This document shows positions 16,392 to 25,119 of a stretch of DNA of 64,000 bases, piece by piece (within the stretch, counting starts at the first letter, position 1; every line of letters begins with the position of its first letter). Origin of the DNA: Mycolicibacterium mageritense (GTDB taxonomy: Bacteria; Actinomycetota; Actinomycetes; Mycobacteriales; Mycobacteriaceae); contig NZ_AP022567.1 in NCBI RefSeq assembly GCF_010727475.1, forward strand, positions 2,170,001 to 2,234,000. The letters are read 5' to 3'. A program made the position numbers and the translations under genes. Below the pieces are notes generated by a model. That model was not told the origin of the DNA and ran no database searches. It saw only the letters and a program-made list of their open reading frames with translations.

Positions 16392-16461
16392 ACCAAAACG
16401 CTAATCCAACGGCAACCGCCCCGTCGCGGGGGAAAACCTCCAATGCCGCGGCGCCCGATCG

Positions 16462-17538
16462 TCACGAAATACGCTGAGCTTCTCCAGTCTCGGCGTCGAA
16501 GAAGTACGTCCGCTCGGGCGGCATCGCGAGGCCGATCTTCGCACCGGACGCGAATTCGGTATCGGCGGGGGCTTGCGCGATGACACGGGTCTGCCTACCG
16601 GCTCCGCTGTCCACCACGGCGGTGATCAGAACGTGGCTGCCGAGCGGCTCGACGAAGTCGACGCGGGCGGGCACCATGCCGTCCACACACGAGTTGTGCA
16701 CCCGCAAATGCTCGGGACGCACGCCGACGGTCACGGGGCGATCGGGAGAAGACATCGGCCTGACCTCTGCGGCACCGACGTGCAGAGCGCCATGGCGGAT
16801 CTCGGCCGGGATCAGGTTCATCGGCGGGCTTCCCATGAACGCCGCGACGAACGTGTTCGCGGGCCGGTTGTAAATGTCATCGGTGGTGCCGATCTGTTGG
16901 ACCTCACCGGCCGACATCACACACAGCCGATCTCCCAGCGTCATGGCCTCGACCTGGTCGTGCGTGACATAGATGGACGTGACGGGCACTTCGCGATGCA
17001 GACGCTTGAGGTCACCACGTACTTGGTTGCGCAGTTTGGCGTCGAGGTTGGACAGCGGCTCGTCGAGCAGGAACGCCCGCGGATCACGCACGAGCGCCCG
17101 GCCCATGGCCACCCGCTGCCGCTGGCCACCCGACAACTGTCCCGGCTTGCGGTCCAAAAGCTCGGTGATCTGCAGCAATTCGGCCGTCTCACGCACGCGC
17201 CGCTCGATCTCCGCTTTGGGCGTGCGCCGCTGCCGCAGCCCGTAGGCCAGATTGCGATGCACCGACATGTGCGGATAGAGCGCGTAGTTCTGGAACACCA
17301 TAGCGATGTCCCGCTGCCCCGGCGCGAGATCGTTGACCACCTTGCCCCCGATTCTGATCTCGCCGGATGTCGGCTTGTCGAGACCGGCCAGCATGCGCAG
17401 CGCGGTGCTCTTGCCGCAACCGGACGGGCCGACGAGGATGAGGAACTCGCCATCGGCCACGGTCAGGTCGAGGCCCTTCAATGCGAGCACGCCACCCGGG
17501 TATCGGCGTGTGACGCCACGAAACTCTACTTCCGCCAA
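16462..17538 (-). CDS. Sugar ABC transporter ATP-binding protein (UgpC/MsmK type)
   Basis: This 358-residue ATPase energises uptake through the permeases encoded just upstream. Walker A is GPSGCGKST (~residues 37-45), the signature is LSGGQRQRVAMGRAL (~135), Walker B is AFLLDEPLSNLDAK and the switch is YVTHDQVEAMTLGDR. The C-terminal ~120 residues form the TOBE/OB regulatory domain of the CUT1 family (VTVGVRPEHLRV). The start is TTG with GGGAG about 8 nt upstream. Length and domain order are normal. It is the last component of the ABC cluster, 34 nt behind the second permease gene. Confidence 0.95.
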   Translation of the reverse strand: MAEVEFRGVTRRYPGGVLALKGLDLTVADGEFLILVGPSGCGKSTALRMLAGLDKPTSGEIRIGGKVVNDLAPGQRDIAMVFQNYALYPHMSVHRNLAYGLRQRRTPKAEIERRVRETAELLQITELLDRKPGQLSGGQRQRVAMGRALVRDPRAFLLDEPLSNLDAKLRNQVRGDLKRLHREVPVTSIYVTHDQVEAMTLGDRLCVMSAGEVQQIGTTDDIYNRPANTFVAAFMGSPPMNLIPAEIRHGALHVGAAEVRPMSSPDRPVTVGVRPEHLRVHNSCVDGMVPARVDFVEPLGSHVLITAVVDSGAGRQTRVIAQAPADTEFASGAKIGLAMPPERTYFFDAETGEAQRIS

Positions 17539-17572
17539 GGCATTACTCCCGTCTCGCAGATCTTCACCATGG

Positions 17573-18475
17573 CTATCCCTTCAGGCCGGTGCTGGCCACG
17601 GATTGGACGAAGTACCGTTGCGCGCCGATGAACACCAACAGCATCGGCAGCAGGCTCATCACGTTGGCGGCCATGAGCAGCGGCCACTTGACCCGGTGTG
17701 CGCCCTGGAAGTAGCTGAGCCCCAGGGGGATCGTCATCTGATCCTGCGACGTGATGACGATCAGCGGCCACAGGAAGTCATTCCAGGACGTGAGCACCGT
17801 CAACGCCGCCAGGGTCGACAATGCCGGCAGTGACAGGGGCAGCACGATCTTGAACAGCACACCCAGCCGCGACGTTCCGTCGACCCTGGCCGCCTCCTCG
17901 AGCTCCACCGGAACCGTCTGAAAGAACTGACGCAGGAAGAAGATCCCGAACGCGGTGGCCAGGTTGGGCAACATCAGGGCGCCGATGTGATCGATGCCCA
18001 GGCCCGCCCACACGTTGTCGCCGAACCACTTGACGATGAGGAACACCGGGATCATCGTGACCTGGAAGGGCACCATGAGCGTGGCCATCAGCGTCACGAA
18101 AAGCGCTCCGCGCCCGAGGAAACGGATGCGGGCGAACGCGTAGCCGGCCAAGCTGCACACGATGAGGTTGCTGGCCAGCACCACCAACGTCACCAGGGCG
18201 CTGTTGAGGAAGAAGTGGCCGAACGGTGCGGTGGCCCAGGCCTCGGAGTAGTTCTCGAACCGGGGATGCTCGGGTATCAGCACCGGCGGGAACCGGTTGG
18301 CCTCGCCTTCGGTCTCCAGCGAGGTGATCAGCATCCACAGCAGCGGAACGATCAGGATGAAGGTCATCGGAATGAGGACCAGATGCCAAGGGCTGAACGG
18401 CAGGCGCCAATGGCGCCGGGTGCCGGTGTCGGGTTCGATCACCGACGGCGCAGGTGCGGGGAGAAGTTTCGTCAT
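17573..18475 (-). CDS. Carbohydrate ABC transporter permease (MalG type)
   Basis: This 300-residue inner-membrane protein has six predicted helices. Its EAA loop, VELEEAARVDGTSRLGVLFK (~residues 190-210), docks on the ATPase. The N-terminal helix (WHLVLIPMTFILIVPLLWML) follows a short cytoplasmic segment, as in MalG-like CUT1 permeases. The ATG at 18475 overlaps the stop of the upstream permease gene by 4 nt, so the permeases are translated together; a longer in-frame extension inside that gene is a shadow. Confidence 0.93.
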   Translation of the reverse strand: MTKLLPAPAPSVIEPDTGTRRHWRLPFSPWHLVLIPMTFILIVPLLWMLITSLETEGEANRFPPVLIPEHPRFENYSEAWATAPFGHFFLNSALVTLVVLASNLIVCSLAGYAFARIRFLGRGALFVTLMATLMVPFQVTMIPVFLIVKWFGDNVWAGLGIDHIGALMLPNLATAFGIFFLRQFFQTVPVELEEAARVDGTSRLGVLFKIVLPLSLPALSTLAALTVLTSWNDFLWPLIVITSQDQMTIPLGLSYFQGAHRVKWPLLMAANVMSLLPMLLVFIGAQRYFVQSVASTGLKG

Positions 18476-19392
18476 GGGGTGTGCACATGCTTTCGGGCGA
18501 GACGGAACTGCACGGCGGTGATCAGCAGGATGACCACGAACAGGGCGTAGGCCATCGCCGCGGCGTACCCGGCGTCGAACTGCACGAACGCACGGTCCCA
18601 CAGGTAGTACACGATGACCGTGGTGGCCCGCAGCGGCCCGCCCCGCGTGGTCGCGTAGACCTCGTCGAACAGCTGCAACGCGTTGATGGTCAGCCAGACC
18701 ACCAGAAACAGGTTCGCGGGGCCGAGCAGCGGGACCGTGATGGTGCGGAACCGCGTGAACGGGCTGGCGCCGTCGATCGCGGCGGCCTCGTGCAGTTCGG
18801 CGGGAACACCTTGCAGTGCCGCGAGATACACGATGACCGAGAAACCGGTCCAGCCCCAGATCGTCATCGCCACAATCACATACAGCGCTTGTGACGGCGA
18901 GGCCAGGAACGGCTGCGACGGTGCCCCGACGGCGTTGAGGGCCGCGTTGACCAACCCGTAGTCGCGGTCGGTCAACCACAGGAAGATGATGCCCTGCGAG
19001 ATGGTCGACACGGCCATCGTGATGTAGGCGGCCGTCCGATACAGCGAGATGAACCGAACAGAGCGGTTCAGCGCCGTGGCGACCACCAGACCGACCACCA
19101 TCGTGCCGGGCACGAACAATGCCGTGTAGATGATGGTGTGCTTGATCGCCTCGACGAACACCGGATCGTCGGCCAGCTTGCGGTAATTGTCCAGCCCCAC
19201 CCACGGGGTTTCGGGCGTGAGCAGATCCGACTGCTGAAAGGACAGCATGAGCGACATGAGCACCGGCAGCAGACCGAACACACCGATCAGTGCTGCTGCC
19301 GGGCTCACCAAGGCCCATCCTGCCGCGGTTTCGGATTGACCGACACGGCTGAGCCGGAACCGGTTCCGCTTCTTGGGGACTTCCTCAAGCAT
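18472..19392 (-). CDS. Carbohydrate ABC transporter permease (MalF type)
   Basis: This 306-residue permease is the other half of the CUT1 transmembrane channel. It has a charged cytoplasmic N-terminus (KKRNRFRLSRVG), a first helix ALVSPAAALIGVFGLLPVLM, about six helices in total and the EAA motif VPAELHEAAAIDGASPFTRF. It starts 20 nt after the binding-protein gene and overlaps the MalG-type gene by 4 nt. The stretch SFQQSDLLTPETPWVGLDNY is typical of the first periplasmic loop in sugar permeases. Confidence 0.93.
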   Translation of the reverse strand: MLEEVPKKRNRFRLSRVGQSETAAGWALVSPAAALIGVFGLLPVLMSLMLSFQQSDLLTPETPWVGLDNYRKLADDPVFVEAIKHTIIYTALFVPGTMVVGLVVATALNRSVRFISLYRTAAYITMAVSTISQGIIFLWLTDRDYGLVNAALNAVGAPSQPFLASPSQALYVIVAMTIWGWTGFSVIVYLAALQGVPAELHEAAAIDGASPFTRFRTITVPLLGPANLFLVVWLTINALQLFDEVYATTRGGPLRATTVIVYYLWDRAFVQFDAGYAAAMAYALFVVILLITAVQFRLARKHVHTP

Positions 19393-19412
19393 GTCCGTGA
19401 ACCCCGGGTCGC

Positions 19413-20690
19413 CTATTTCCCGGCCAGGGTGGCGTCGGTGGCGTCGGCCGCATTCTTCAGCGCGGTCGCGGGCTCGTCTTTGCCCAGCATCACGGCGACG
19501 ACGGCCTGCCCGAGCGCCTCGGAGATCGCGGGATACTGCTCGACCGCCGGCCGCACCTTCTTGACGTTGGTCAGGTTCTCGACGAATGTCGCACTGCCGG
19601 GCAGTTTTTCGTTGAGTTGGTCGCGGAAGGCCGGATCCTGCCCGACCGACAACCGCGTCGGCAGGTCACCGGTGCCAAGGGAGAATGTCCTGACCTGATC
19701 GGGTGCGGTCAGCCACTTGACGAAATCGATCGCGGCCTGCTTCTTCTTGTCGCCGTTGTCGAACACCACCCAGTTATCGGGGCCCGAGATGGTCTGGTGG
19801 GCACCGTCGGTGCCGGAGAAGGTCGGCATCACCTGCACGCCGTAGTCGATGTCGGAAAGCTGGCTCAGATCCCATGGTCCGGTGACCAGCATCGCCACCT
19901 TGCCGCTGTTCATCAGCTTGGGGCCGTTCTCGTTGGTGGTGTCGAGGTAGAGCGACTTGTCGGTGACCGCCATGTCGCGCAGCGCCGTCAACGCCCTGAC
20001 CCCGGCCTCTGAGTTGAACGCGGCGTGCGTGTTGTCGGGAGTCAGCACGTCACCACCGGCTTCCCACAGCATCGGGATGTAGTGCCACACCGTGTCCTCG
20101 CTGCCGTCGGCGGGAATCAGCCAGCCGTACTGGCCCTTCGACGGGTCGGTGAGCTTGGCGGCCGCGGCGCGGAAGTCGTCCCACGTCCAGCTCGCAGTCG
20201 GCGCCGCAACGCCGGCGTCGGCGAACAATTTCTTGTTGTAGACGATGGCCAGGTTGTCGACCAGGGCCGGGACGCCGATGATCTTCTCGCCGACGGTCGC
20301 GGCCTGGCGTTCGGCGGGATAGAAGTCATCCCAGCTCCAGTCGCCCTGGTTCACCACGTCGGACATGTCGACGACCTGACGGATCTTGGCGATGTTCGGA
20401 GACCACGATCCGAACATGTACGCGACGTCGGGGGCGCTCCCGCCCCGCACGGCCGTCAGAACCTTCTGCAGCACAAGGTCGTTGCTGGAGTAGAGCTCGG
20501 TGACTTTGACGTCGGGGTGCTCCTTGTTGTACTGGTCGATGAGGTTCTTGAAGACTTTGCCTTCGGTGTCCTGATAGCCGTGCCAGACGGCGATCTCGGT
20601 CGGGCCGGACGACGAGTCTGCGCCCCCGCAGGCGGTGAGCAGACAGACGAGCGCGGTAACCAGTGCGATGCAGAGCCGGCGTCGGATCAC
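19413..20690 (-). CDS. Extracellular sugar-binding lipoprotein of the ABC importer
   Basis: This ~425-residue solute-binding protein captures the substrate outside the membrane. The signal peptide is RRRLCIALVTALVCLL and the lipobox LTAC gives lipid attachment at about residue 21. The mature part has family 1 features: ITEW-like IAVWHGYQDTEGKVFKNLID, APDVAYMFGSW and KVAMLVTGPWDLSQL. GTG at 20690 is preferred because AAGGAG is 8 nt upstream; GTG at 20699 would leave no spacing. It is 37 nt behind the GH4 gene and 20 nt before the first permease. The ligand is probably an alpha-galactoside or galactosaminide, inferred from the operon. Confidence 0.92.
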   Translation of the reverse strand: MIRRRLCIALVTALVCLLTACGGADSSSGPTEIAVWHGYQDTEGKVFKNLIDQYNKEHPDVKVTELYSSNDLVLQKVLTAVRGGSAPDVAYMFGSWSPNIAKIRQVVDMSDVVNQGDWSWDDFYPAERQAATVGEKIIGVPALVDNLAIVYNKKLFADAGVAAPTASWTWDDFRAAAAKLTDPSKGQYGWLIPADGSEDTVWHYIPMLWEAGGDVLTPDNTHAAFNSEAGVRALTALRDMAVTDKSLYLDTTNENGPKLMNSGKVAMLVTGPWDLSQLSDIDYGVQVMPTFSGTDGAHQTISGPDNWVVFDNGDKKKQAAIDFVKWLTAPDQVRTFSLGTGDLPTRLSVGQDPAFRDQLNEKLPGSATFVENLTNVKKVRPAVEQYPAISEALGQAVVAVMLGKDEPATALKNAADATDATLAGK

Positions 20691-20736
20691 GGTGGACACT
20701 CCTTGGTTGGCGACTTCTGAACGGGGGATACGACTT

Positions 20737-22047
20737 TCACGGTCTGAGAGTCTGGCGCAGCGACTCGGGTAGCAGGTTCCCGTGCGCGGTGGTCAATTCG
20801 TCGCACAGTTCCCAGATCTGGTCCACCGTGAGCGTCGCGGCGGTGTTGGGATCGACCATGGCCGCCGCTCGGACCAGGCGCGGATCGCCGTCGGTGTATG
20901 CCCGGACCGCGAGGTCCACCGGCCCGAGGAAACTGCGGTTGAGCGCGGCGCACTGCGGGGGCAGTTCGCCAACTCGCATGGGGTGCGCCCCCAATGCGTC
21001 GAGCGTGGTCGGAACTTCGACCGCGACCCCGTTCGGCAGGTTCGTGATCAGGTCTTCGTTCGCGACGTTCGCCGAGATCACCCTCGTGGTCCCCGTCTCC
21101 AGAGAGTGGATCACCTGGGGTGCGTACTCCGTCGAGCTCGTATCGATCGGGAGTTCTTCGGTCCCGGCCAGCTCCGTGCGGACCCGGCGGTACTCGGCGA
21201 GGTTCGCCTCGCTGATGGAGACATACTCACCGATGTTGATCCGCAGGCGCTCGACCTCGGCCGGATGCCGGACGTACCAGGGCACGTATTCGCTGGAATG
21301 CTCGCTGGTCTCCGTGGGGTAGTAGCCCAACCGGCGGTACATGTCGACCCGCACGCGCCTGCGCAGTTCGGGATCTGCCGCGATGCGCTCGTCCAACGTC
21401 GGATAGAGACTCTGACCGTTGCGTTCCCACCGCAAAACCCACGCCTGGTGGTTGACCCCCGCCGACCAGTACGACACCTCGTCATACGGCACGTCGACGA
21501 GTTCGCACAGGCCCACCATCGTCCAGTACACCGAATGGCACAGACCGAGCACCTTCAGCTTGGGAGCGACGCGGTGCAACAAAGTGACGTTCATGGCCAT
21601 CGGGTTGGTGTAGTTGAGCAGCCACGCGTCGGGGCATACCTCCGCCATGTCCCGGGCGATGCCGGCGAGGACGGGAAATGTCCTGAGCCCACGGAAGATC
21701 CCGCCGATTCCGATGGTGTCACCGATGGTCTGGTTCAGCCCGTACCTGGCCGGTATCTCGAAGTCGCGCAGCGTCGCCTCGTGCATGCCGACCTGGATGA
21801 CGTTGATGACGTAGTCGGCGCCGTCGAGGGCGCGCCGGCGGTCGGTGCTGGCGATGACCTCCGGATCGGCACCCGCGGCACGGGCGGTGGCCCTGGCAAT
21901 GGCCTCGGCGGTTTCGAGCCGCTCGGCATCGATGTCGTGCAGGACGATTCGGACCGATGCCAGCTCGTCGAAGGACAGGATGTCGCCGAGCAGTTCGCGG
22001 GTGAACTCGACACTGCCCGCACCGATGATGACAATTGTGGGTTTCAC
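20737..22047 (-). CDS. Glycoside hydrolase family 4 enzyme, probable alpha-galactosidase type
   Basis: This 436-residue GH4 enzyme cleaves glycosides by an NAD+- and divalent-metal-dependent oxidation/elimination mechanism in the cytoplasm. The Rossmann motif IIGAGSVEFTRELL lies at residues 7-20, NYTNPMA at 145-151, the metal-binding CHSV at 170-173 and NHQAW at 199-203. In GH4 the cysteine motif tracks specificity, and CHSV is the MelA-type alpha-galactosidase form, against CHEV in alpha-glucosidases and CN(V/I)P in 6-phospho-beta-glucosidases. The GTG start has GAGGAG 6 nt upstream and overlaps the DMT gene stop by 4 nt. An alpha-galactosaminidase activity is possible given AgaS nearby. Confidence 0.88.
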   Translation of the reverse strand: MKPTIVIIGAGSVEFTRELLGDILSFDELASVRIVLHDIDAERLETAEAIARATARAAGADPEVIASTDRRRALDGADYVINVIQVGMHEATLRDFEIPARYGLNQTIGDTIGIGGIFRGLRTFPVLAGIARDMAEVCPDAWLLNYTNPMAMNVTLLHRVAPKLKVLGLCHSVYWTMVGLCELVDVPYDEVSYWSAGVNHQAWVLRWERNGQSLYPTLDERIAADPELRRRVRVDMYRRLGYYPTETSEHSSEYVPWYVRHPAEVERLRINIGEYVSISEANLAEYRRVRTELAGTEELPIDTSSTEYAPQVIHSLETGTTRVISANVANEDLITNLPNGVAVEVPTTLDALGAHPMRVGELPPQCAALNRSFLGPVDLAVRAYTDGDPRLVRAAAMVDPNTAATLTVDQIWELCDELTTAHGNLLPESLRQTLRP

Positions 22048-22985
22048 GTATGGCTCCTCAACTGGGTGCTTTCGAAGGCCGCTGCGGTTGGAGTCGGTGC
22101 GGCACCACGTTTTTCGTCGCTGTAGACCATCAACGTGGATCCCACCAGGGCCAGCAGGATTCCGACCGCACCATAGGGCGTGGGCAGGGTGTGATAAGCG
22201 GCGAGCGACACCACGATCGTGAGCGCCGGCGCAAGCGCGTTGGTGGTCGGCGCCACGATCGTGGCCTTGCCGCGGCTGAGTGCCATCACCAGGAAGAGCG
22301 CGCCGACGGCGTTGAGCAACTGCGTCGCCGCGGTGAGAACTGGTGCTTGCCAAGGAAATCCGGTCGGTATGCCGCCCATCGAGAGCACTGCGACCGGGAT
22401 CAGGATGACCGCGCTGATCGCCATCCAGCCGAAGGTGGTGACTTCGTTGACGCCGATGGTCGCCGTCTTGCGCATGAAGTAGGCTTGCACACCCCACGCC
22501 ACGCAGATCAGCACCGCCAGCGGCAGCCACGGACCGGACGAACCGTCAGAGTCGCCACCGGTGATGCTGAACAGCACGATCGCGGCGAGCGCGGCAACGA
22601 GTCCGACGACCGCGAGCGGGCTGATGCGCTCGCGCAGCAGCGCAATCGCCATCAGCACTGTGACAGCCGGTGAGATCGACACGATCGGAAAGATGAGATA
22701 TGCCGGCCCCATCGTAAGGGCCTGGAACAACAGCAATTGGCCGCCTGCGCCGGTGAGCCCGATGAGCAGGCCGTATACCGCGGCCCGCGGTCGCCGGTCG
22801 AAACGCTGTCTCCGCAACGCGAAGGCCGCCGGGATGATCATGGCGAGCGCCCAGATGCTGTAGATCATTTCGTCGGGATATCCGTATTTCGTTGCGGGAA
22901 GGGCGGACAGCGCGCCCCAGACACCCCAGAACAGAATGAGAAGCGCGGCGTAGAAGATCCAGCTGCGCGACGGTTGTCCGGTCAT
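22044..22985 (-). CDS. EamA/DMT superfamily permease
   Basis: This 313-residue protein has ten predicted helices in two EamA halves (residues ~10-145 and ~160-300). Segments include WIFYAALLILFWGVWGALSA, AVYGLLIGLTGAGGQLLLFQ and ALFLVMALSRGKATIVAPTT. DMT permeases move small metabolites, often outwards. Here the gene is embedded between the kinase gene (5 nt) and the GH4 gene (4-nt overlap), so it probably transports a substrate or intermediate of the same pathway. It is unusual because the operon already has an ABC importer. Confidence 0.9.
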   Translation of the reverse strand: MTGQPSRSWIFYAALLILFWGVWGALSALPATKYGYPDEMIYSIWALAMIIPAAFALRRQRFDRRPRAAVYGLLIGLTGAGGQLLLFQALTMGPAYLIFPIVSISPAVTVLMAIALLRERISPLAVVGLVAALAAIVLFSITGGDSDGSSGPWLPLAVLICVAWGVQAYFMRKTATIGVNEVTTFGWMAISAVILIPVAVLSMGGIPTGFPWQAPVLTAATQLLNAVGALFLVMALSRGKATIVAPTTNALAPALTIVVSLAAYHTLPTPYGAVGILLALVGSTLMVYSDEKRGAAPTPTAAAFESTQLRSHT

Positions 22986-22990
22986 GGTGG

Positions 22991-23962
22991 TCACTTCTTC
23001 AGATCGAGTAGCAAGGTGGGGTTCAGCGGATGTCCGCTGTTTTTGGCGGCATAGAGCGCCGCTCCGATCGCCGGATCGAGCAGCGGGCGCCTCAGGTCGT
23101 ACCGGGCGTCGGTGGCGCGTAATGCATCGACGAACAACCCCAGAAAGCCGTCGTCGGAAAACATTCCGCCCGAGTAGGAGACCGGCACGGTTTCGTCGTC
23201 GGCGAATCCGAGACGCACCCGTGTGGTGTCGACCAGCGCCACGAGCTCGTCGGCACCGGCAACCAGGATCCGGTGGGCCGCCTTGTCGCCGGCGCTCGCC
23301 GCTTGACACACCGTGGTCGCCAGCGCGGCAATGGAACTGCGGCTGCCCGACCACTTGTCGATGACGAGGCTTACGGCGTCGAGATCAGCGGTGAGCTGCA
23401 GCCGCTCCTTGATGAGTGCGAAAAGCGGTCCGCGTGCCAGCCTGCCGTCGCTCATCCTGCTGAAGGTGTTCAGCCCCTGTGTCGCCACCCAGTACGCCGA
23501 ACCTTCGTCGCCGAAAAGCTCTCCCCATCCGCCGACCCGTTGGCCCACACCCTGGCGCTCGCCGTAGGTCATCGACCCCGTGCCGCTGATGACGTTGATG
23601 CCGTCCTCGCAAGCCAGTGAACCTGCCCAGCCGCACACCATGTCGTTGCCACAGTGGTAGCGGTCATGGCCGAGTACGCGTCCGGGCACGGCGTCCAGAC
23701 GTTCGAGATCCTCGCTCGCCTCGCCATAGCCGGGCAATCCGAAGAACGCCGAGTCGATGTCGGCGGGTGTGATGCCGGCCTGCGCGCAGATGTCGGTAAC
23801 ACCTTGAGCCAGCACGCGTTCGACCACGTCGAAGCCGTCGCTGAAGTAGTACGAGGTCGGGGCGGCCGACCGTGCCAGCAGCCGGCCCGCCGCGTCGATC
23901 AGAGCGAACGCGGTTTTCGAGCCGCCGCCGTCGACACCCAGATAACGAGCCATCGCGTTCAC
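22991..23962 (-). CDS. BadF/BadG/BcrA-type sugar kinase (N-acetylhexosamine/hexosamine kinase-like)
   Basis: This 323-residue protein has the ASKHA ATPase fold. The phosphate-1 motif is YLGVDGGGSKTAFALIDAAG (~residues 7-26), the phosphate-2 motif is ISGTGSM (~125-131) and the adenosine loop is VSYSGGMFSDDGF. GGWGELFGDEGSAYWVATQG matches the substrate loop of N-acetylglucosamine kinases in this family. I infer that it phosphorylates the amino sugar released by the GH4 enzyme, supplying the 6-phosphate used by AgaS. The ATG at 23962 overlaps the agaS stop by 4 nt; an ATG three codons on is equally plausible. Confidence 0.88.
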   Translation of the reverse strand: MNAMARYLGVDGGGSKTAFALIDAAGRLLARSAAPTSYYFSDGFDVVERVLAQGVTDICAQAGITPADIDSAFFGLPGYGEASEDLERLDAVPGRVLGHDRYHCGNDMVCGWAGSLACEDGINVISGTGSMTYGERQGVGQRVGGWGELFGDEGSAYWVATQGLNTFSRMSDGRLARGPLFALIKERLQLTADLDAVSLVIDKWSGSRSSIAALATTVCQAASAGDKAAHRILVAGADELVALVDTTRVRLGFADDETVPVSYSGGMFSDDGFLGLFVDALRATDARYDLRRPLLDPAIGAALYAAKNSGHPLNPTLLLDLKK

Positions 23963-25119
23963 CGCACCAACGACCGGTCGGCGGTGCCCAGCGGATAGAT
24001 GGTCACGCCTTTGACCACGCGGCTGACTTCACCGGACGGGAACGGATTGTCCGGGGTCTTGGCGTGCTCCAGCGATGTGAACAGCGCCAGATACTGGGCG
24101 AACACCAGGTACGGCAACGCGATCTGGGCATCGTCGAGGCTCCCCAGGCCTGGCAGCACAATGGCGGGCCCCAGCTCGTCCGGGATCGGTTCGGTGCTGA
24201 TCACGGTCACGGCATCCGGTCCGAGTTGCGCACGGATCTCGGCGATGATGTCGAGGTCGTACCGGCGGGTGTAGGGGTCCGTCGACACGTACACCACGAC
24301 CATGGTGTCACCGTCGAGCACGGATTTCGGGCCGTGCCGGAACCCCAGCGGCGAATCGAAGTAGGTGACGACCTCGCCTGCCGTGAGTTCCAGGAGTTTG
24401 AGCGCTGATTCCCGCGCCAGCCCCTCGAGTGGACCACTCCCCAGATAGACGAACCGTTGCTTGCCGGTCCGCGCCAGGGCCCGGACGTCGGGCTGCAGGC
24501 CGATCACATGTTCGGCCGCGGACGCCAGGGACTCGGCATCGGCCGGCCGGCTCGCGCCCAGCATGGTCAGGCACGCCAACAACATCGACGTCAAGCTCGA
24601 CGTCATCGCGAACCCGGTGTCGTTGGTGCGCTCGGGCATCAACACGACCTTTGAATTCGACCGGCTGCTGTGGGCGCGAGCCAGCTCACCGCCGCTGTCA
24701 CAGGTGTACACGAGGTGCCAGACGTCGTCGACGAGTTGGTCGGCCAGGGTCGTGGTGGCGAGGCTTTCGGGGCTGTTGCCCGAGCGTCCGAACGAGACGA
24801 CCAGCGTGGGCGTCTCACGTTCCAGGTGATCGAACGGGTTGGCGACGATGCTCGTCGTCGGGATCGCCTCGACGCGCCGGTTGAGGTGACGGCGGAGTGC
24901 GGGGGCCGCGATGTCGCCCAGGAACGCCGAACTGCCCGCGCCGGTGAGGATGACCCGCAGGCCTTCACGGTCGGTGACGCCACGGAGGAATTCGGCGATG
25001 CCGTCGTCGGGACGGCTCGCGACCTCGCGCCAGGCGTCCGGTTGCTGACCGATCTCGAGAATGGTTGCCCCACCCTCCACTTGGGCGGGGATGTCGCGGT
25101 TGATCTGAGAGCTAGTCAT
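23959..25119 (-). CDS. agaS: AgaS-type SIS-domain sugar-phosphate isomerase/deaminase
   Basis: This 386-residue protein has two SIS domains. The first contains VILTGAGSSAFLGD (~residues 58-71) and VSFGRSGNSPES; the second contains FVYLGSGPLEGLARESALKL, TYFDSPLGFRHGPKSVL and DPYTRRYDLDI. AgaS converts D-galactosamine 6-phosphate to D-tagatose 6-phosphate with release of ammonia, and the serines of SSAF and SGNS are the usual phosphate contacts. ATG at 25119 has GGAGGGG just upstream; a longer frame overlapping gatZ is not supported. It overlaps gatZ by 8 nt and the kinase gene by 4 nt. This is the gene that points to an amino sugar rather than galactose. Confidence 0.88.
   Translation of the reverse strand: MTSSQINRDIPAQVEGGATILEIGQQPDAWREVASRPDDGIAEFLRGVTDREGLRVILTGAGSSAFLGDIAAPALRRHLNRRVEAIPTTSIVANPFDHLERETPTLVVSFGRSGNSPESLATTTLADQLVDDVWHLVYTCDSGGELARAHSSRSNSKVVLMPERTNDTGFAMTSSLTSMLLACLTMLGASRPADAESLASAAEHVIGLQPDVRALARTGKQRFVYLGSGPLEGLARESALKLLELTAGEVVTYFDSPLGFRHGPKSVLDGDTMVVVYVSTDPYTRRYDLDIIAEIRAQLGPDAVTVISTEPIPDELGPAIVLPGLGSLDDAQIALPYLVFAQYLALFTSLEHAKTPDNPFPSGEVSRVVKGVTIYPLGTADRSLVR

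Noticed and set aside
20782..22125. Long open frame on the plus strand opposite the GH4 gene
   Set aside because: It is an antisense shadow of a GC-rich gene; it has no conserved motifs and is rich in Arg, Gly and Val, as expected of such frames.
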